DNA from: Solobacterium sp. UBA3691
GTDB taxonomy: Bacteria; Bacillota_I; Bacilli_A; Erysipelotrichales; Erysipelotrichaceae
Direction of reading: 5' to 3'
DNA: 64,000 nt
NCBI GenBank assembly: GCA_002372175.1
Contig: DFIS01000082.1
Span: 10,541-74,540, forward strand
The notes under the pieces were generated by a model. It worked only from the letters and a program-made list of their open reading frames with translations, was not told the origin of the DNA and did not search any database. The translations under genes were made by a program, and so were the position numbers. Below, one piece after another: positions 25,841 to 34,523 of the stretch; position 1 is the first letter of the stretch, and each line of letters starts with the position of its first letter.

Positions 25841-26518
25841 TCAGAGGATCTCTACAGAGGAGATGTTTGTGACATCCCGCATCACCGCCGGGAAGTTTTC
25901 TTCTTCGATCTCTTTTCCCCGCATGCGGATCTTTGCCGTATACTCGTCGTTTTCTCCGTGCTCGATCTGCAGATCAACAATACTGATATTCAGGTCCTTA
26001 GCCAGGCGCAGGACATCATCAAGGGCTGTTTTGTTTTTATAGCGGACTCTGACAGAGGCTTCCGGTTCCAGTTTTACCTTGAGAGAAAAACCGGTAAAGC
26101 GCATCTCGATCAGCAGGATCAGCAGAGCTGCTGCGATTCCTCCTTCATAGAAGCCGGAACCGATGGCAATGCCTACGATACCGGTAGCCCAGAGTCCGGC
26201 AGCTGTCGTCAGACCTTTGATCGTATTATGACTTGTTTTAATGATCGTACCGGCACCGAGGAAACCCATACCGGCAATGACCTGAGCTCCGATCCTGGTC
26301 AGATCGGAGGATACCTTCATATTCAGGTAGAGATAATGCCCGGTAATGGCAGCAGAAGCTGCAGCCAAACAGACAAGGATATGTGTACGCAGACCGGCAG
26401 GACGGTTTTTGGCTGAACGTTCAAGACCGATCAGACCTCCCAGTATGACCGAAAGAAGCATTCTCAATACGATGGATACAGCTGTAACATCACGCAGTGA
26501 ATCAACGATCGTAAACAT
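25841..26518 (-). CDS. MgtC/SapB-family membrane protein
   Basis: A 225-residue protein with about five membrane segments followed by a soluble ACT-like C-terminal domain. The MgtC core is clear: GGLIGLERSAKNRPAGLRTH and GMGFLGAGTI. Family members are linked to growth at low magnesium, acid resistance and modulation of ATP synthase. Ribosome site AGGAG lies six bases before the ATG. It is the second gene of a pair with 26532-27254, separated by 13 bases, so the two may form a hetero-complex. Confidence 0.88.
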   Translation of the reverse strand: MFTIVDSLRDVTAVSIVLRMLLSVILGGLIGLERSAKNRPAGLRTHILVCLAAASAAITGHYLYLNMKVSSDLTRIGAQVIAGMGFLGAGTIIKTSHNTIKGLTTAAGLWATGIVGIAIGSGFYEGGIAAALLILLIEMRFTGFSLKVKLEPEASVRVRYKNKTALDDVLRLAKDLNISIVDLQIEHGENDEYTAKIRMRGKEIEEENFPAVMRDVTNISSVEIL

Positions 26519-26531
26519 ATTTCGCTCCTTT

Positions 26532-27254
26532 CTATGACACCAGTTCCTGGATCAGATGCACACACGGCAGTTCGGCAATACTGGTCATCATATCCGTATG
26601 AGATGTATTGTCCTGAGGCAGTTTGACTGAGATCACAGCTCCCGGCCAGCTGTCTTCTGTCCGTTTTGTGTGTTCAAGGTCGATCTCGAAGATCGTGGCC
26701 TTCCGGGAACGGATCAGCTCCGTGATTTTCGAGAGATCTTCGATATGGTTAAACTCTACGTAGACCGTAAAGTTGCGCATCCTGCGCTTGAGCTTCAGTT
26801 CTATATAATACAGATGATCCATATTGATGATCAGCACCAGGAACAGGACAACAACGAAGAAGTACATGCCCGCCCCTGCCGCAAGACCCATGCCGGCACA
26901 GGCAAACAGGCCGATTGCTGTCGTCAGACCGCTGACCTGCTGGTGTGCGGATGACATGATCGTACCTGCCGCAAGAAAGCCGACCCCGGTAATGACCTGG
27001 GATGCGTAACGGGATCCGTCAAACTTCATACCGACTTGTGAGACGACATCTGCCCAGTGTGTCTGCAGCATCTCATACTCATAACATCCCAGTAACATGG
27101 TCAGTGCGGCTGCCATACTGATCAGCATATACGTCCTGAGTCCTGCAGCCCGGTTGCGCTTGGAGCGTCCGTAACCGACGATGCCGCCTGCAGCAGCCGC
27201 AGTAAAAAGGCGTACCAGTACTGCCAAAAACGAAAAGTCATGCATCTGCGGCAT
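26532..27254 (-). CDS. MgtC/SapB-family membrane protein
   Basis: A 240-residue paralogue of the next gene, with five membrane segments and a C-terminal regulatory domain. GGIVGYGRSKRNRAAGLRTY and GVGFLAAGTI mark the family. The start is set at 27254, where AGGAGG lies six bases ahead; the frame is open further upstream but without a ribosome site. The core motif has Tyr-Gly instead of the usual Leu-Glu before the Arg (GYGR for GLER), so one member of the pair is divergent at a conserved acidic position. Confidence 0.87.
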   Translation of the reverse strand: MPQMHDFSFLAVLVRLFTAAAAGGIVGYGRSKRNRAAGLRTYMLISMAAALTMLLGCYEYEMLQTHWADVVSQVGMKFDGSRYASQVITGVGFLAAGTIMSSAHQQVSGLTTAIGLFACAGMGLAAGAGMYFFVVVLFLVLIINMDHLYYIELKLKRRMRNFTVYVEFNHIEDLSKITELIRSRKATIFEIDLEHTKRTEDSWPGAVISVKLPQDNTSHTDMMTSIAELPCVHLIQELVS

Positions 27255-27337
27255 ACTATACCTCCTGAATGATCTGTGAGACATCTGTAAAATCATCATA
27301 CTCGCATAAGAGAAACTTTGCAAAGTATGATACACTC

Positions 27338-28732
27338 ATGAATATGAATATGAAGAAATGGATCGGCAGCCGGGAGTTCTACGGGTCGGTACTGGCACTT
27401 GCCGTACCGATCATGATACAGAATGGTATTACGACATTTGTGAATATGCTGGATAACATCATGGTTGGACAGGTAGGTACACTGCCGATGAGCGGGGTAT
27501 CGATCACCAACCAGCTTTTGATGATCTTTAATCTGGCTGTTTTCGGCGCAAACAATGCGGCCGGGATCTTCGGTGCGCAGTTCTACGGCAAGGGTGACAG
27601 GAATGGTGTAAATAACTGTTTTCACTTCAAGTTCATGGTATCTGTGCTGATCACCGTACTGGGTATCCTGATCTTCTTACTGTTCGGAGAGCGTCTTGTT
27701 GATCTGTACATGGATAAGAATGCCAACACAGCGGAAGAGATCGCTCTGACAATGAATTATGCGCTGACATATATGCGGATCATGCTGGTGGGACTGCCTG
27801 CGTTTACGATGATGAATGCGGTATCCTCCTCGGTGCGTGAGACCGGTGAGACAAAGATCGCGATGCGGGCAAGCATTATCGCTGTCCTGATCAACTTTGT
27901 CGGCAACTATATCCTGATCTTCGGTCATTTCGGTTTCCCCAAGCTTGGTATCGTCGGTGCGGCCATTGCGACCGTGATCTCCCGCTTCAGCGAGTTCCTG
28001 CTGATCATGCGCGGTACACTGAAACAGGCAGACAGATTCTATTTCATTAAGGATATGAAGAATATCCTGAGAGTACCGGCTTCCCTGGCTAAGGATATCA
28101 TCCGCAAGGGAACACCGTTAGTCGTTAATGAAGTCATGTGGTCAACAGCCCTGGCTATCATTGCCCAGTGTTACTCAACACGCGGACTGAATGCGGTGGC
28201 GGCTGTGAATATCAACTCGACGATACAGAATGTCTTCATGATCACAAATATGGCAATGGGTATATCGATCTCGATCATGGTCGGACAAAGACTCGGTGCC
28301 AACAAGATCGATGATGCAGTAGATACCGACAGGAAGCTGATCGTTTTCTCCATATTGCTTTCTCTGGTCATGGGTGCGCTGCTGTTTGTGCTTTCACCGG
28401 TTTTCCCGAAGCTGTACAACACGTCGGAAGAAGTTCGTGTACTGGCCGAAAACATGCTCAGGATCACGGCTGTATATCTGCCGTTCCACGCTTTGTACAA
28501 TGATGGTTACTTTACCCTGCGCAGCGGCGGTAAGACATTGATCACGTTCCTGTTTGACGGTGTGTATACGATGACGGTAAATGTCGGCTGTGCTTTCCTG
28601 CTGTCAAGGCTGACGGATCTGCCGATCGTCATGATCTTCCTGGCTGTACAGGCATGCGATCTGCCGAAGGCATTGCTTGGCATGGTACTTGTGCATAAAC
28701 GTGTGTGGGTACAGAATCTGGTAGGAGAATAA
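27338..28732 (+). CDS. MATE-family multidrug/Na+ efflux transporter
   Basis: A 464-residue protein with twelve membrane segments in two homologous halves, of the NorM/DinF type (ALAVPIMIQNGITTFVNMLD near the N-terminus). It exports cationic compounds using a Na+ or H+ gradient. No ribosome site precedes the three clustered Met codons (27338, 27344 and 27350). A -10-like TATGAT at 27326-27331 lies only six bases before ATG 27338, so the transcript may be leaderless. The acetyltransferase gene starts one base after its stop. Confidence 0.88.
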   Translation: MNMNMKKWIGSREFYGSVLALAVPIMIQNGITTFVNMLDNIMVGQVGTLPMSGVSITNQLLMIFNLAVFGANNAAGIFGAQFYGKGDRNGVNNCFHFKFMVSVLITVLGILIFLLFGERLVDLYMDKNANTAEEIALTMNYALTYMRIMLVGLPAFTMMNAVSSSVRETGETKIAMRASIIAVLINFVGNYILIFGHFGFPKLGIVGAAIATVISRFSEFLLIMRGTLKQADRFYFIKDMKNILRVPASLAKDIIRKGTPLVVNEVMWSTALAIIAQCYSTRGLNAVAAVNINSTIQNVFMITNMAMGISISIMVGQRLGANKIDDAVDTDRKLIVFSILLSLVMGALLFVLSPVFPKLYNTSEEVRVLAENMLRITAVYLPFHALYNDGYFTLRSGGKTLITFLFDGVYTMTVNVGCAFLLSRLTDLPIVMIFLAVQACDLPKALLGMVLVHKRVWVQNLVGE

Positions 28733-28733
28733 G

Positions 28734-29291
28734 ATGACAGATACATGGGAGAAGATGAACAGCGGAGAACTGTATGATCCGACGGATCCGGCTCTCTCAG
28801 AGCAACAGCAGAAGTGTCTTGAACTGCTGTATGAATATAATCTGACACGTCCTTCCGAAGCCGGAAGACGGCGTGAACTGTTAACGCAGATGTTTGCGTC
28901 ATTCGGTGAAGACAGTTATATCGAACCTCCTCTGCATGCCAACTGGGGCGGTAAGTTTACCAGCATCGGAAGACATGTCTATGCCAACTTCGGCCTGACC
29001 CTGGTCGATGATACATTCATCGAGATCGGGGATGATACGAAGATCGGACCGCATGTAACGATCTGTGCCGGTACACATCCGACAGATTCGGAACAGAGAC
29101 GTAAATCAATGCAGTATAACAGACCGGTGAAGATCGGCAGGAACTGCTGGATCGGGGCAGGTTCAGTGATTCTGCCCGGGGTGACGATCGGGGATAACAG
29201 TGTCATCGGTGCCGGGAGTGTTGTTACGAAGGATATTCCTGCCAACGTTGTGGCATTCGGTGATCCCTGCCGGGTGATCCGCAGTGTATAA
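28734..29291 (+). CDS. Maltose/galactoside O-acetyltransferase-like protein
   Basis: A 185-residue left-handed beta-helix acyltransferase of the Maa/LacA/NodL group. A helical N-terminal domain (WEKMNSGELYDPTDPALSEQ) precedes hexapeptide repeats from about 75, including IGDDTKIGPHVTIC, the active-site His in AGTHPTD, and IGAGSVVTKDIP. It transfers acetyl from acetyl-CoA to a sugar hydroxyl, often to detoxify excess sugar. Its AGGAG lies within the end of the MATE gene, so export and acetylation may be linked. Confidence 0.9.
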   Translation: MTDTWEKMNSGELYDPTDPALSEQQQKCLELLYEYNLTRPSEAGRRRELLTQMFASFGEDSYIEPPLHANWGGKFTSIGRHVYANFGLTLVDDTFIEIGDDTKIGPHVTICAGTHPTDSEQRRKSMQYNRPVKIGRNCWIGAGSVILPGVTIGDNSVIGAGSVVTKDIPANVVAFGDPCRVIRSV

Positions 29292-29312
29292 GAGGCTGTG
29301 TAAGCAGTGAAA

Positions 29313-29440
29313 TTATACAGCAGTGTCAAAGTGTTCTCTGAGTAACCGGAGAAGGGCAGCAGCTGCGGGGGTAAAGATCCTGTTTTTACGCCAGATGATA
29401 TACATTGTATATGCAGGAATATTGATAAAAAATATGCGGA
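29313..29440 (-). pseudogene. LysR-family regulator, C-terminal remnant
   Basis: Minus-strand reading into the stop at 29313-29315 gives YIIWRKNRIFTPAAAALLRL and then LREHFDTAV, the usual last segment of a LysR co-inducer-binding domain. About 40 residues remain; the sequence upstream is cut at the terminator hairpin 29428-29458. No HTH domain is present nearby. The regulator once lay convergent with the acetyltransferase gene. Confidence 0.55.
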
Positions 29441-29458
29441 TCATACCGCATATCTTTT
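29428..29458. terminator. Bidirectional terminator
   Basis: AAATATGCGG and CCGCATATCTTTT pair around ATCATA, with an A run on one side and a T run on the other. It serves the MBL-fold gene on the minus strand. Confidence 0.7.
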
Positions 29459-29476
29459 CGTGTGAATTATCTGTAT

Positions 29477-30328
29477 CTAGTCCAGCGGATAGGGTTCCTC
29501 ACCCTCACTGACCATCGGGGTATTCTTGTTGAAGACAACACGGGCATTGCCGTAGTTGACGCCATAGCTGACACCGCCGAGGAAGGCCTGTTCGCTGACT
29601 TCTGCTTCACCCTTGAGGATCTGCTTGCAGATGGTGATCACATCATCACGGATCGTCTTTTTCTGCGAGAAGCAGGTAGGAATACCGGCATAACCGATAT
29701 GACCGTTGAAGTCCTGATCGAATTCCGGTTCCAGAGCTTTGATCTTCTCGGCACTTCTTAACAGAGTCGTAATACTTGCGCCGAGGCACAGAGTATTGCC
29801 ATTGCAGGCATCACCGCTGAAGTGGATGCGGTTCTTTCTGTCCAGCAGGGTAATGGAACCTGCGGTATGACCGGGGGTGAAGAAGACTTCCAGCTGTCTG
29901 TCACCGAGATCAAATACATATCCCTCATCGATCGTTACGAACTCAGGCAGTTTCTCCCATTCCCATACATCATCTGTTGTATAGTCATAGACGGTATAGC
30001 CTCTCATCTTGCCGAGTGTATCCGCATAGTGCTGACGCTGTTCTCTGGTCAGATTTTTAGCCATTTCGATATCTCTTTCGTGGATATATACTTTGTCAAA
30101 GATACCGATGCCGCCGGCATGGTCTAAGTGTCCGTGGGTCAGCACGACATCGTACGGTTTGTCTGTGAGCTTGGCTACTTCTGCTTTCAGGTCGCATACA
30201 CCTGTACCTGTATCGATCAGCAGTGCTCTTTCACTGCCGACGCACAGAAACATGGCGTTCAGGCCGAATTCGTTGATAGCGTATGTATCCGGTGCGATCT
30301 CGGAAATATACGGTGTTTTAATTCCCAT
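29477..30328 (-). CDS. MBL-fold metallo-hydrolase
   Basis: A 283-residue metallo-beta-lactamase-fold protein. The start is set at 30328 (MGIKTPYISEI), with AAGGAG about 11 bases upstream; two earlier in-frame Met codons lack a ribosome site. LTHGHLDHAGG carries the HxHxDH dinuclear metal motif; FTPGHTAGS and FSGDACN supply the remaining ligands. The substrate of such glyoxalase-II-like proteins cannot be predicted. It is a clear paralogue of the protein at 58393. Confidence 0.85.
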   Translation of the reverse strand: MGIKTPYISEIAPDTYAINEFGLNAMFLCVGSERALLIDTGTGVCDLKAEVAKLTDKPYDVVLTHGHLDHAGGIGIFDKVYIHERDIEMAKNLTREQRQHYADTLGKMRGYTVYDYTTDDVWEWEKLPEFVTIDEGYVFDLGDRQLEVFFTPGHTAGSITLLDRKNRIHFSGDACNGNTLCLGASITTLLRSAEKIKALEPEFDQDFNGHIGYAGIPTCFSQKKTIRDDVITICKQILKGEAEVSEQAFLGGVSYGVNYGNARVVFNKNTPMVSEGEEPYPLD

Positions 30329-30425
30329 GATAAGTGTCACTCCTTTTTCTAAAGTATGATTCATTGTCTGCACTTCAGTCAATGATTTAAATAGCATAGG
30401 GTATAATATGGACAGAGGTAAATAT

Positions 30426-30737
30426 ATGTCAAACAGAGAGAATTTCCCGGGATACTTCAGGCAGAGTATCCTGATCAGAGGTCTTGAATATCACCGGGCA
30501 GGGAATGTCCGCAACCTGAAACAGATCACGGACAGTGTATATACTGCACATGTGGAAGGCACCGAAGAGACCGGGTATACTGCCAGGATCGATCTGGAGA
30601 GACCGCATCTTTCTTCATGTGACTGTCCGTTTGCGTCAAAGGACATGATGTGCAAGCACATGGCAGCTGTCTTCTTTGAGGCATTCCCGGAAGAGGCTGA
30701 CAAGTTCGAGAAATATCTGAGCGGACCGGAAGAGTAA
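30426..30737 (+). CDS. Small stand-alone SWIM zinc-finger protein
   Basis: A 103-residue protein. The zinc site is SCDCPFASKDMMCKH (CxCx7CxH), followed by AAVFFEAF. The layout ILIRGLEYHRAGNVRNLKQI before the finger matches the start of the SWIM-SNF2 helicase at 43977, so it looks like that domain on its own. GAGGT at 30414-30418 serves ATG 30426; a TATAAT at 30402-30407 makes the leader only about a dozen bases. SWIM domains bind DNA or protein partners; the partner is unknown. Confidence 0.75.
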   Translation: MSNRENFPGYFRQSILIRGLEYHRAGNVRNLKQITDSVYTAHVEGTEETGYTARIDLERPHLSSCDCPFASKDMMCKHMAAVFFEAFPEEADKFEKYLSGPEE

Positions 30738-30809
30738 TAATAGTTTTATCAGTCGGTAAACTATTCAATCATTAATGGTATACTATACGTAGTTATGGAG
30801 GATTATATA

Positions 30810-31361
30810 ATGACACGTTTAAATGTTGGTGAGAAATTCCCGAATTTTACATTCGATACAGGTTTTAAGACAGGTCTGACCGTTGAAAAGGAATTCACAG
30901 GCAAGAAAACAGTCGTCTGGGTCCTGCGTTATATTGGCTGCACAGTCTGCCGTTATGACTGCAAGTTGATCGCAGACAGATATGCAGAGTTTGAGGCAAA
31001 GAATGCACAGGTATTCGTACTGATGCAGAGTGATCCTCAGCACATTCAGGATGATCTGCAGAGAACGAATGCGACACTTCCGTTTGAGATCATCTGTGAT
31101 CCTGAGATGAAGATCTACAAGGAACTGGAGATCAAACCGGCAGCTTCGATGGAAGAACTGGCAGGCGGTCAGATGGAGAAACTGATGGCTAAGGGTAAGG
31201 CAGCCAAGGAAGCAGGATTCTCTCACGGTGACTATGAGGGTGATGAACAGCAGCTTCCGGCAATGTTTATCCTTGATGAAAACGGTGTCGCAACATACGT
31301 ACACTATGCCGCAAACATCGTGGATATGCCTACCGTAGATGAAGTTCTGAACTTACTCTAG
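30810..31361 (+). CDS. Peroxiredoxin-like thioredoxin-fold protein (AhpC/TSA family)
   Basis: A 183-residue redoxin. ATG 30810 has GGAGG upstream, whereas the in-frame ATG 30795 does not. The active region WVLRYIGCTVCRYDC has Cys44, Cys47 and Cys51; the CxxC resembles a thioredoxin site rather than the single PxxxTxxC of standard peroxiredoxins. It probably reduces peroxides or disulfides in the cytoplasm. A -10 TATACT lies at 30779-30784 and a terminator follows. Confidence 0.8.
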   Translation: MTRLNVGEKFPNFTFDTGFKTGLTVEKEFTGKKTVVWVLRYIGCTVCRYDCKLIADRYAEFEAKNAQVFVLMQSDPQHIQDDLQRTNATLPFEIICDPEMKIYKELEIKPAASMEELAGGQMEKLMAKGKAAKEAGFSHGDYEGDEQQLPAMFILDENGVATYVHYAANIVDMPTVDEVLNLL

Positions 31362-31382
31362 ACAAAGAGACAACCTGATCAG

Positions 31383-31404
31383 GGAACGGCATCTGCCGTT
31401 CTTT
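31383..31404 (+). terminator. Terminator of the redoxin gene
   Basis: GAACGGC and GCCGTTC pair around ATCT and are followed by TTTTCAT. Confidence 0.8.
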
Positions 31405-31429
31405 TCATACAAGACGGAGGGATAACAAA

Positions 31430-32165
31430 ATGGCAGTAAAAGAGATACGGGCAGTAGAAGGCGGTAAGTGCACAAAGGTCCATGTACAGGCAGGAGATAC
31501 CGTCAGTGCCGATACTGTGCTGGTAGAGACCGAAGCAGATAAGGAAACAAGACAATACAAAGCCCCGGCAGCCGGTAAGATCCTGGAGACAGGAATCAAA
31601 GAGGGAGAGTTCTCAAGACTCGGACAGCTGCTGGTAAAGATGGAAGCAGAGGAAGTACAGACAAAGCCGGCGGAGAATACACAGCCGAAAGCAGCAGAGA
31701 AGGAAGAGATCCGCATCGTTGAGGGCGGCAAGTGCACAAAGATCGCTGTCAAAGCCGGAGACAAGGTCACGAAGGGACAGGTCATTGCCGAGACGGAAGC
31801 TGACAAGGAGACCAGACAGTACAAGGCAGGCATCGACGGTGTTGTGGCGGAGATCGGTCTTGAGGAAGGCAAATATGTGCGTCTTGGACAGGTCGCGGCA
31901 GTGATCATGGCAGAAGAAAAGGAACAGATCGAAGAACTGCGTGTGATCGAAGGCGGCAAGTGCACGAAAGTAGCGGTAAAGCCCGGTGATGAAGTACGTA
32001 AGGGACAGGTACTGATCGAGACCGAAGCTGACAAGGAGACCAGACAGTACAAGGCGCCGGTCAGCGGTGTTGTCAAAGAAGTATGCATCGAGGAAGGTGC
32101 CTACGTGAAGCTTGGAAGACTGCTGGTGTCGGTGGCGGCGAAGGAAGTCGCGGAAGAAGAGACCG
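31430..32165 (+). repeat. Triplicated lipoyl-domain coding repeat
   Basis: Three units begin near 31439, 31703 and 31937. Units 2 and 3 are nearly identical in DNA across the lysine turn (GAAGCTGACAAGGAGACCAG in both), whereas unit 1 uses other codons, which suggests a recent second duplication. Confidence 0.85.
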
Positions 32166-33562
32166 AGGCGGAAGAGAAGGAAGATCTTGTCATCATCGGC
32201 GGCGGTGTCGGCGGTTATGTATCGGCGATCTACGCGGCGAAGAAGGGCATGCATGTAACCTTGATCGAGAAGGATAAGCTGGGCGGTACTTGCCTGAATG
32301 TAGGCTGTATACCGACTAAGACACTGATCCGTTCGGCCGAAGTAAACCGGCTTGTGAATACGGCAGAGACCTTCGGTATCCATACGGAAGGCAAGGCTCA
32401 GCCTGATATGAACAGGATCATTGACCGCAAGAACGCGGTTGTCAGGAAACTGGTATCCGGTATTGAATTCCTGATGAAGAAGAATGCGGTAAAGGTCATT
32501 CGCGGTACAGCAGCCATGAAGGATGATCATACCGTGACCGTGGAGGCGGCAGGTGCGAAGACAGAGCTGAGCTTCCGCAATCTGATCATTGCCTCGGGCA
32601 GTAAGATCTCCCGGCTCAATATCCCCGGTATCGATCTGCCGTGTGTGATCAACAGCACCCAGGCGCTGGAGATGAGAGAACTGCCGGCAAGGATCACAGT
32701 CATCGGCGGCGGTGTCATCGGTCTTGAGTTTGCGTTCCTGTACAGTGATCTCGGTGCTGAAGTCACGGTCGTGGAATACATGGACAGAGTGATCCCGGTC
32801 AACGATCATGATCTTTCGGAAGAGATCGTACGTCTTGGCAAGGCAAAGGGCATCAGGTTTGCGCTTTCCGCAAGAGTTACAGAGATCCGTGAAGAAAACG
32901 GCCAGGCTGTAACGGTATACGAGAAGGATGGCAGACAGGAAACGGCAGTCAGTGACAAGGTACTCGTGGCGGTAGGCAGAGAACCGAATATGGACGGTCT
33001 GGAATTACAGAATACATCCATCGTTCTGAATGAGCGTAACCGCGGTATCAAGGTCAATGAATACATGCGTACGAATGTTGAACATATCTACGCTGTCGGT
33101 GATGTCAATAACCTGATCCAGCTTGCGCATGCGGCAGAACACCAGGGCATTATCGCCGTGGATGATATGCTGGGGAATGCGCATCCGTTCCGCCGGGAAC
33201 TGGTGCCCAGTGTGATCTTTACTTCCCCGGAGATCGCGTCTGTCGGCTTTGGTGAAGATGATCTGAAGAAAGCAGGCAAAGCATATAAGACCGGACGCTT
33301 CAGCTATGCGTCCAACGGTAAAGCTCTGGCCATGGGTGAGAGCGAGGGATACGTCAAGATCATGAAGGATGAGAATGACGTGATCCTGGGCGGTGCGGTG
33401 ATCGGTGCCGATGCCGCAAGTCTGATCGAAGTGATCAACACCGCTGTAACCAACGGTCTGAAGGACAGTGATCTGCAGAAGATGACGTTTGCGCATCCGA
33501 CGACTGCCGAAGTAGTATACGAAGCCGCAATGGATCTCGGCATCGGTGCTCTGCACGAATAG
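31430..33562 (+). CDS. Dihydrolipoamide dehydrogenase (E3) with three N-terminal lipoyl-like domains
   Basis: A 710-residue protein. Residues 4-75, 92-163 and 169-240 are three biotinyl/lipoyl-type domains sharing EGGKCTK near the start and ETEADKETRQYKA at the hairpin turn; the candidate modified lysines are 38, 126 and 202. An acidic linker leads to a full E3 from about 252: FAD loop IGGGVGG, redox pair Cys288/Cys293 in GGTCLNVGCIPTK, NAD motif GGGVIGLEF and the C-terminal HPTTAE catalytic His. E3 reoxidises dihydrolipoyl groups with NAD. One E3-linked lipoyl domain is known in Gram-positives; three is unusual. The lipoate ligase follows after two bases. No E1, E2 or glycine-cleavage gene is in the window. 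Confidence 0.92.
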   Translation: MAVKEIRAVEGGKCTKVHVQAGDTVSADTVLVETEADKETRQYKAPAAGKILETGIKEGEFSRLGQLLVKMEAEEVQTKPAENTQPKAAEKEEIRIVEGGKCTKIAVKAGDKVTKGQVIAETEADKETRQYKAGIDGVVAEIGLEEGKYVRLGQVAAVIMAEEKEQIEELRVIEGGKCTKVAVKPGDEVRKGQVLIETEADKETRQYKAPVSGVVKEVCIEEGAYVKLGRLLVSVAAKEVAEEETEAEEKEDLVIIGGGVGGYVSAIYAAKKGMHVTLIEKDKLGGTCLNVGCIPTKTLIRSAEVNRLVNTAETFGIHTEGKAQPDMNRIIDRKNAVVRKLVSGIEFLMKKNAVKVIRGTAAMKDDHTVTVEAAGAKTELSFRNLIIASGSKISRLNIPGIDLPCVINSTQALEMRELPARITVIGGGVIGLEFAFLYSDLGAEVTVVEYMDRVIPVNDHDLSEEIVRLGKAKGIRFALSARVTEIREENGQAVTVYEKDGRQETAVSDKVLVAVGREPNMDGLELQNTSIVLNERNRGIKVNEYMRTNVEHIYAVGDVNNLIQLAHAAEHQGIIAVDDMLGNAHPFRRELVPSVIFTSPEIASVGFGEDDLKKAGKAYKTGRFSYASNGKALAMGESEGYVKIMKDENDVILGGAVIGADAASLIEVINTAVTNGLKDSDLQKMTFAHPTTAEVVYEAAMDLGIGALHE

Positions 33563-33564
33563 TC

Positions 33565-34458
33565 ATGAATATCATTGTTTCTCCTGTCTGTGATCCGTAT
33601 CTGAATGTGGCGGCAGAGAAGTATCTGTTTGATACCTGCACGGAAGATACGCTGTATTTCTGGGTCAACGATCCCTGTGTCGTGATCGGCAAAAACCAGA
33701 ATCCCCTGCTCGAGTGTGATCAGGCATATATGCGTGAAGAGGGTATCCTGCTTGTGCGCAGGTTTACCGGCGGCGGTGCTGTCTATCAGGACCGCGGGAA
33801 TCTGAATATCTCCCTGATCAGCAGGGATACAGACACCGGGATCTTTGCCGGATATATGCAGAAAGCGCTGCAGGCATGCGGTATCGATGCAGAGATCTCC
33901 GGCAGGAATGATCTGACTGTCGATGGCAGAAAGATCTCCGGAACAGCCTCAATGACCGAAGACGGCAGGTATCTGCGCCATGGCACACTGCTGCTAGGCA
34001 CGGATACCGGAAAGATGATGAAGTCTCTGCGTCCTTCCAATCTGAAGATACATTCACACGGGGTGGACTCGGTGCGCTCAAGAGTCATGAATCTGCAGGA
34101 GAAATACCCGGATATCACAGCGGAAAAGATACAGGATGCCATGCGTTCGCTGTTTCCCGGATATACGGAACAGGAATACCCGGACAGTATGCCGGAAGTA
34201 TGGGAACTGTACCGGAAACTGCAGTCGGAGGCATGGCTGCAGCGGGAAACACCGGGGTATGATGCCCTGCTGGAATACCGTACGGATCATGCGACATACC
34301 GGCTGACGGTACAGGTAAGACAGCAGAAGATCACATCGGTATCGGTATACAGCGACAGTCTGGAAGAGGAAGATCTGCAGGGATTCTGCAGAAGTCTGCA
34401 GGGCAGAATATTTGACCCGGATATGATCCTCGAAGAGCTGAAAAATAACGCGAAATAA
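33565..34458 (+). CDS. lplA: Lipoate-protein ligase A
   Basis: A 297-residue enzyme that activates lipoate with ATP and attaches it to a lipoyl-domain lysine. RRFTGGGAVY (65-74) is the lipoate/AMP loop, and DLTVDGRKISGTAS places the catalytic Lys at 123. A small C-terminal accessory domain follows from about 240. The start lies two bases after the E3 stop with no ribosome site of its own, so translation is coupled and the three lipoyl domains next door are its likely substrates. Confidence 0.9.
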   Translation: MNIIVSPVCDPYLNVAAEKYLFDTCTEDTLYFWVNDPCVVIGKNQNPLLECDQAYMREEGILLVRRFTGGGAVYQDRGNLNISLISRDTDTGIFAGYMQKALQACGIDAEISGRNDLTVDGRKISGTASMTEDGRYLRHGTLLLGTDTGKMMKSLRPSNLKIHSHGVDSVRSRVMNLQEKYPDITAEKIQDAMRSLFPGYTEQEYPDSMPEVWELYRKLQSEAWLQRETPGYDALLEYRTDHATYRLTVQVRQQKITSVSVYSDSLEEEDLQGFCRSLQGRIFDPDMILEELKNNAK

Positions 34459-34523
34459 TAAACAAATTGTATGGTTTGCGTTACAATAATATTAGAGAAT
34501 CACAGATTCAATAGGAGGATAAT

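Noticed and set aside
29323..29511. 62-residue plus-strand open frame
   Set aside because: The complement encodes a recognisable LysR tail; the plus frame has no ribosome site or family.
31613..32809. 398-residue minus-strand open frame opposite the E3 gene
   Set aside because: It is an artefact of codon bias in a conserved plus-strand gene.
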